This document shows, piece by piece, positions 4,651 through 5,576 of a stretch of DNA of 5,576 bases. Position numbers and translations under genes: made by a program. The stretch's first letter is position 1. Every line of letters begins with the position of its first letter. A model generated the notes under the pieces. That model had not been told where the DNA came from. It made no database searches and saw only the letters and a program-made list of their open reading frames with translations. This DNA is from Lachnospiraceae bacterium (GTDB lineage Bacteria; Bacillota_A; Clostridia; Lachnospirales; Lachnospiraceae): assembly GCA_017540915.1 (NCBI GenBank), contig JAFYAD010000126.1:1-5576 (forward strand), given 5' to 3'.

Positions 4651-5576
4651 ATGGATATCATCGCTAAGATATCGGACGAACTTAAGATCAGGAAAAGCCA
4701 GACCGAGGCGGCAGTAAAGCTGTTGGATGAAGGCAACACGGTTCCTTTTATTGCAAGGTACCGAAAGGAGGCGACAGACTCTCTGAATGATGAGCAGTTG
4801 AGGGATCTGGCGGCCCGCCTCGAGACATTGAGAAATCTGGAGGAGAAAAAACAGACAGTTTTAGCGCAGATAGAGGAACAGGGAAAGCTTACGGAGGAGC
4901 TTAAGGCGGCTATCGAGGCTGCGGAGACTCAGGTTGCGGTGGACGACCTGTACAGACCGTATCGACCCAAGAGAAAGACCAGGGCCTCCGTTGCAAAGGA
5001 GAAAGGCCTGGAACCTTTGGCTCAGTTGATTTCGTCTCAGGAGTTTGATGGAGATATCAATGCTGAAGCCGGGAAATATATAGATGAAGAAAAAGAAGTA
5101 AAGAGCGCAAAAGACGCACTGACAGGTGCATGCGATATCATAGCCGAGGAGATCTCGGACAATGCGGATTACAGAACCCGCATCAGGGAGCTTACTGTAA
5201 AAAACGGGCGTGTGGTCTCCGAGGCGAAGGATAAGGAAGCCGAGAGCGTATATGAGATGTATTACGAGTACGATGAGGCTGTCGAAAAGATCCCGGGACA
5301 CCGTATACTGGCCTTAAACCGCGGTGAGAAAGAGAAATTCCTCACAGTCACCGTAAAGGTTGAGGAGCAGGAGATCATAGATTACCTGAATCGTCAGATC
5401 ATACATACGGATAACGAGCAGATAAAAACATTGCTTGAGGATACCGTTAAAGATGCCTATGAGCGTCTTATCATGCCGTCCATAGAACGCGAGATCAGAA
5501 ATGACCTTACAGAGAAAGCGGAGGATGCTGCCATAAAGGTTTTCGGTGAGAACTTAAAGCAGCTTCTCATGCAGCC
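4651..5576 (+). CDS. tex: Tex, S1-type RNA-binding transcription accessory protein (N-terminal part, cut by the window)
   Basis: The frame stays open from the ATG to the right edge, giving 308 complete codons of a protein that is usually about 700-790 residues. Family hallmarks are VPFIARYRKEATDSLNDEQL (31-50), DDLYRPYRPKRKTRASVAKE (98-117), GACDIIAEEISD (159-170), YEMYYEY and the IPGHRILALNRGE segment (201-226), and MPSIEREIRNDLTEKAED (275-292). These belong to the helical N-terminal Tex domain and the approach to the YqgF/RNase H-like domain. The HhH and S1 RNA-binding domains would lie to the right and are not seen. Tex is a cytoplasmic nucleic-acid-binding protein first described as a regulator of toxin gene expression in Bordetella; its exact role is unsettled. 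GGAGG (4640-4644) is 6 bases before the ATG. Residues 55-95 are strongly charged and helical. The 146-residue frame on the opposite strand (5301-4861) is a shadow of this gene. Confidence 0.95.
   Translation, partial: MDIIAKISDELKIRKSQTEAAVKLLDEGNTVPFIARYRKEATDSLNDEQLRDLAARLETLRNLEEKKQTVLAQIEEQGKLTEELKAAIEAAETQVAVDDLYRPYRPKRKTRASVAKEKGLEPLAQLISSQEFDGDINAEAGKYIDEEKEVKSAKDALTGACDIIAEEISDNADYRTRIRELTVKNGRVVSEAKDKEAESVYEMYYEYDEAVEKIPGHRILALNRGEKEKFLTVTVKVEEQEIIDYLNRQIIHTDNEQIKTLLEDTVKDAYERLIMPSIEREIRNDLTEKAEDAAIKVFGENLKQLLMQ

Noticed and set aside
4861..5301. 146-residue minus-strand frame inside tex
   Set aside because: The plus strand encodes well-conserved Tex motifs through the whole stretch.

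Overview
The window reads like an ordinary chromosomal stretch from a fibre-degrading Firmicute. The best guess is Lachnospiraceae of the Butyrivibrio/Pseudobutyrivibrio type. This is inferred from strong AGGAGG-type ribosome binding sites, moderate GC with AT-rich gaps, a membrane-anchored GH5 cellulase beside a CE2-like carbohydrate esterase, and a Firmicute-like Tex. No 16S rRNA or other decisive marker is present, so the genus is not proven.

Layout: (1) the last 32 codons of an unidentified plus-strand gene (1-99). (2) A 129-bp gap with two inverted repeats, one a perfect 16-bp stem. (3) A 722-residue modular endoglucanase (229-2397, plus) made of a membrane anchor, a CBM2-like module, an Asn/Gly/Thr/Ser repeat linker and a GH5 catalytic domain most like subfamily 1. 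(4) A 156-bp tail-to-tail gap with two adjacent terminators, one per strand. (5) A 350-residue SGNH esterase of CE2-like architecture (3606-2554, minus) with no signal peptide. (6) A 241-bp divergent gap with back-to-back sigma-A-type promoters. (7) A 203-residue six-helix DUF308/HdeD-like membrane protein (3848-4459, plus). (8) A 191-bp AT-rich gap. (9) The first 308 codons of tex (from 4651, plus), running off the right edge.

How the genes may work together: the cellulase would act at the cell surface on beta-1,4-glucan. The esterase would act inside the cell, removing acetyl groups from imported hemicellulose oligosaccharides. They share a polysaccharide theme but are transcribed separately and convergently. 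The DUF308 protein and Tex look like general stress and nucleic-acid housekeeping functions unrelated to the carbohydrate genes.

I found no mobile element, CRISPR array, tRNA, rRNA or recognisable riboswitch, and nothing I would call an undescribed system. The points most worth a second look are the anchored domain order of the cellulase, the apparently cytoplasmic CE2-type esterase, and the perfect hairpin without a U-tract ahead of the cellulase.
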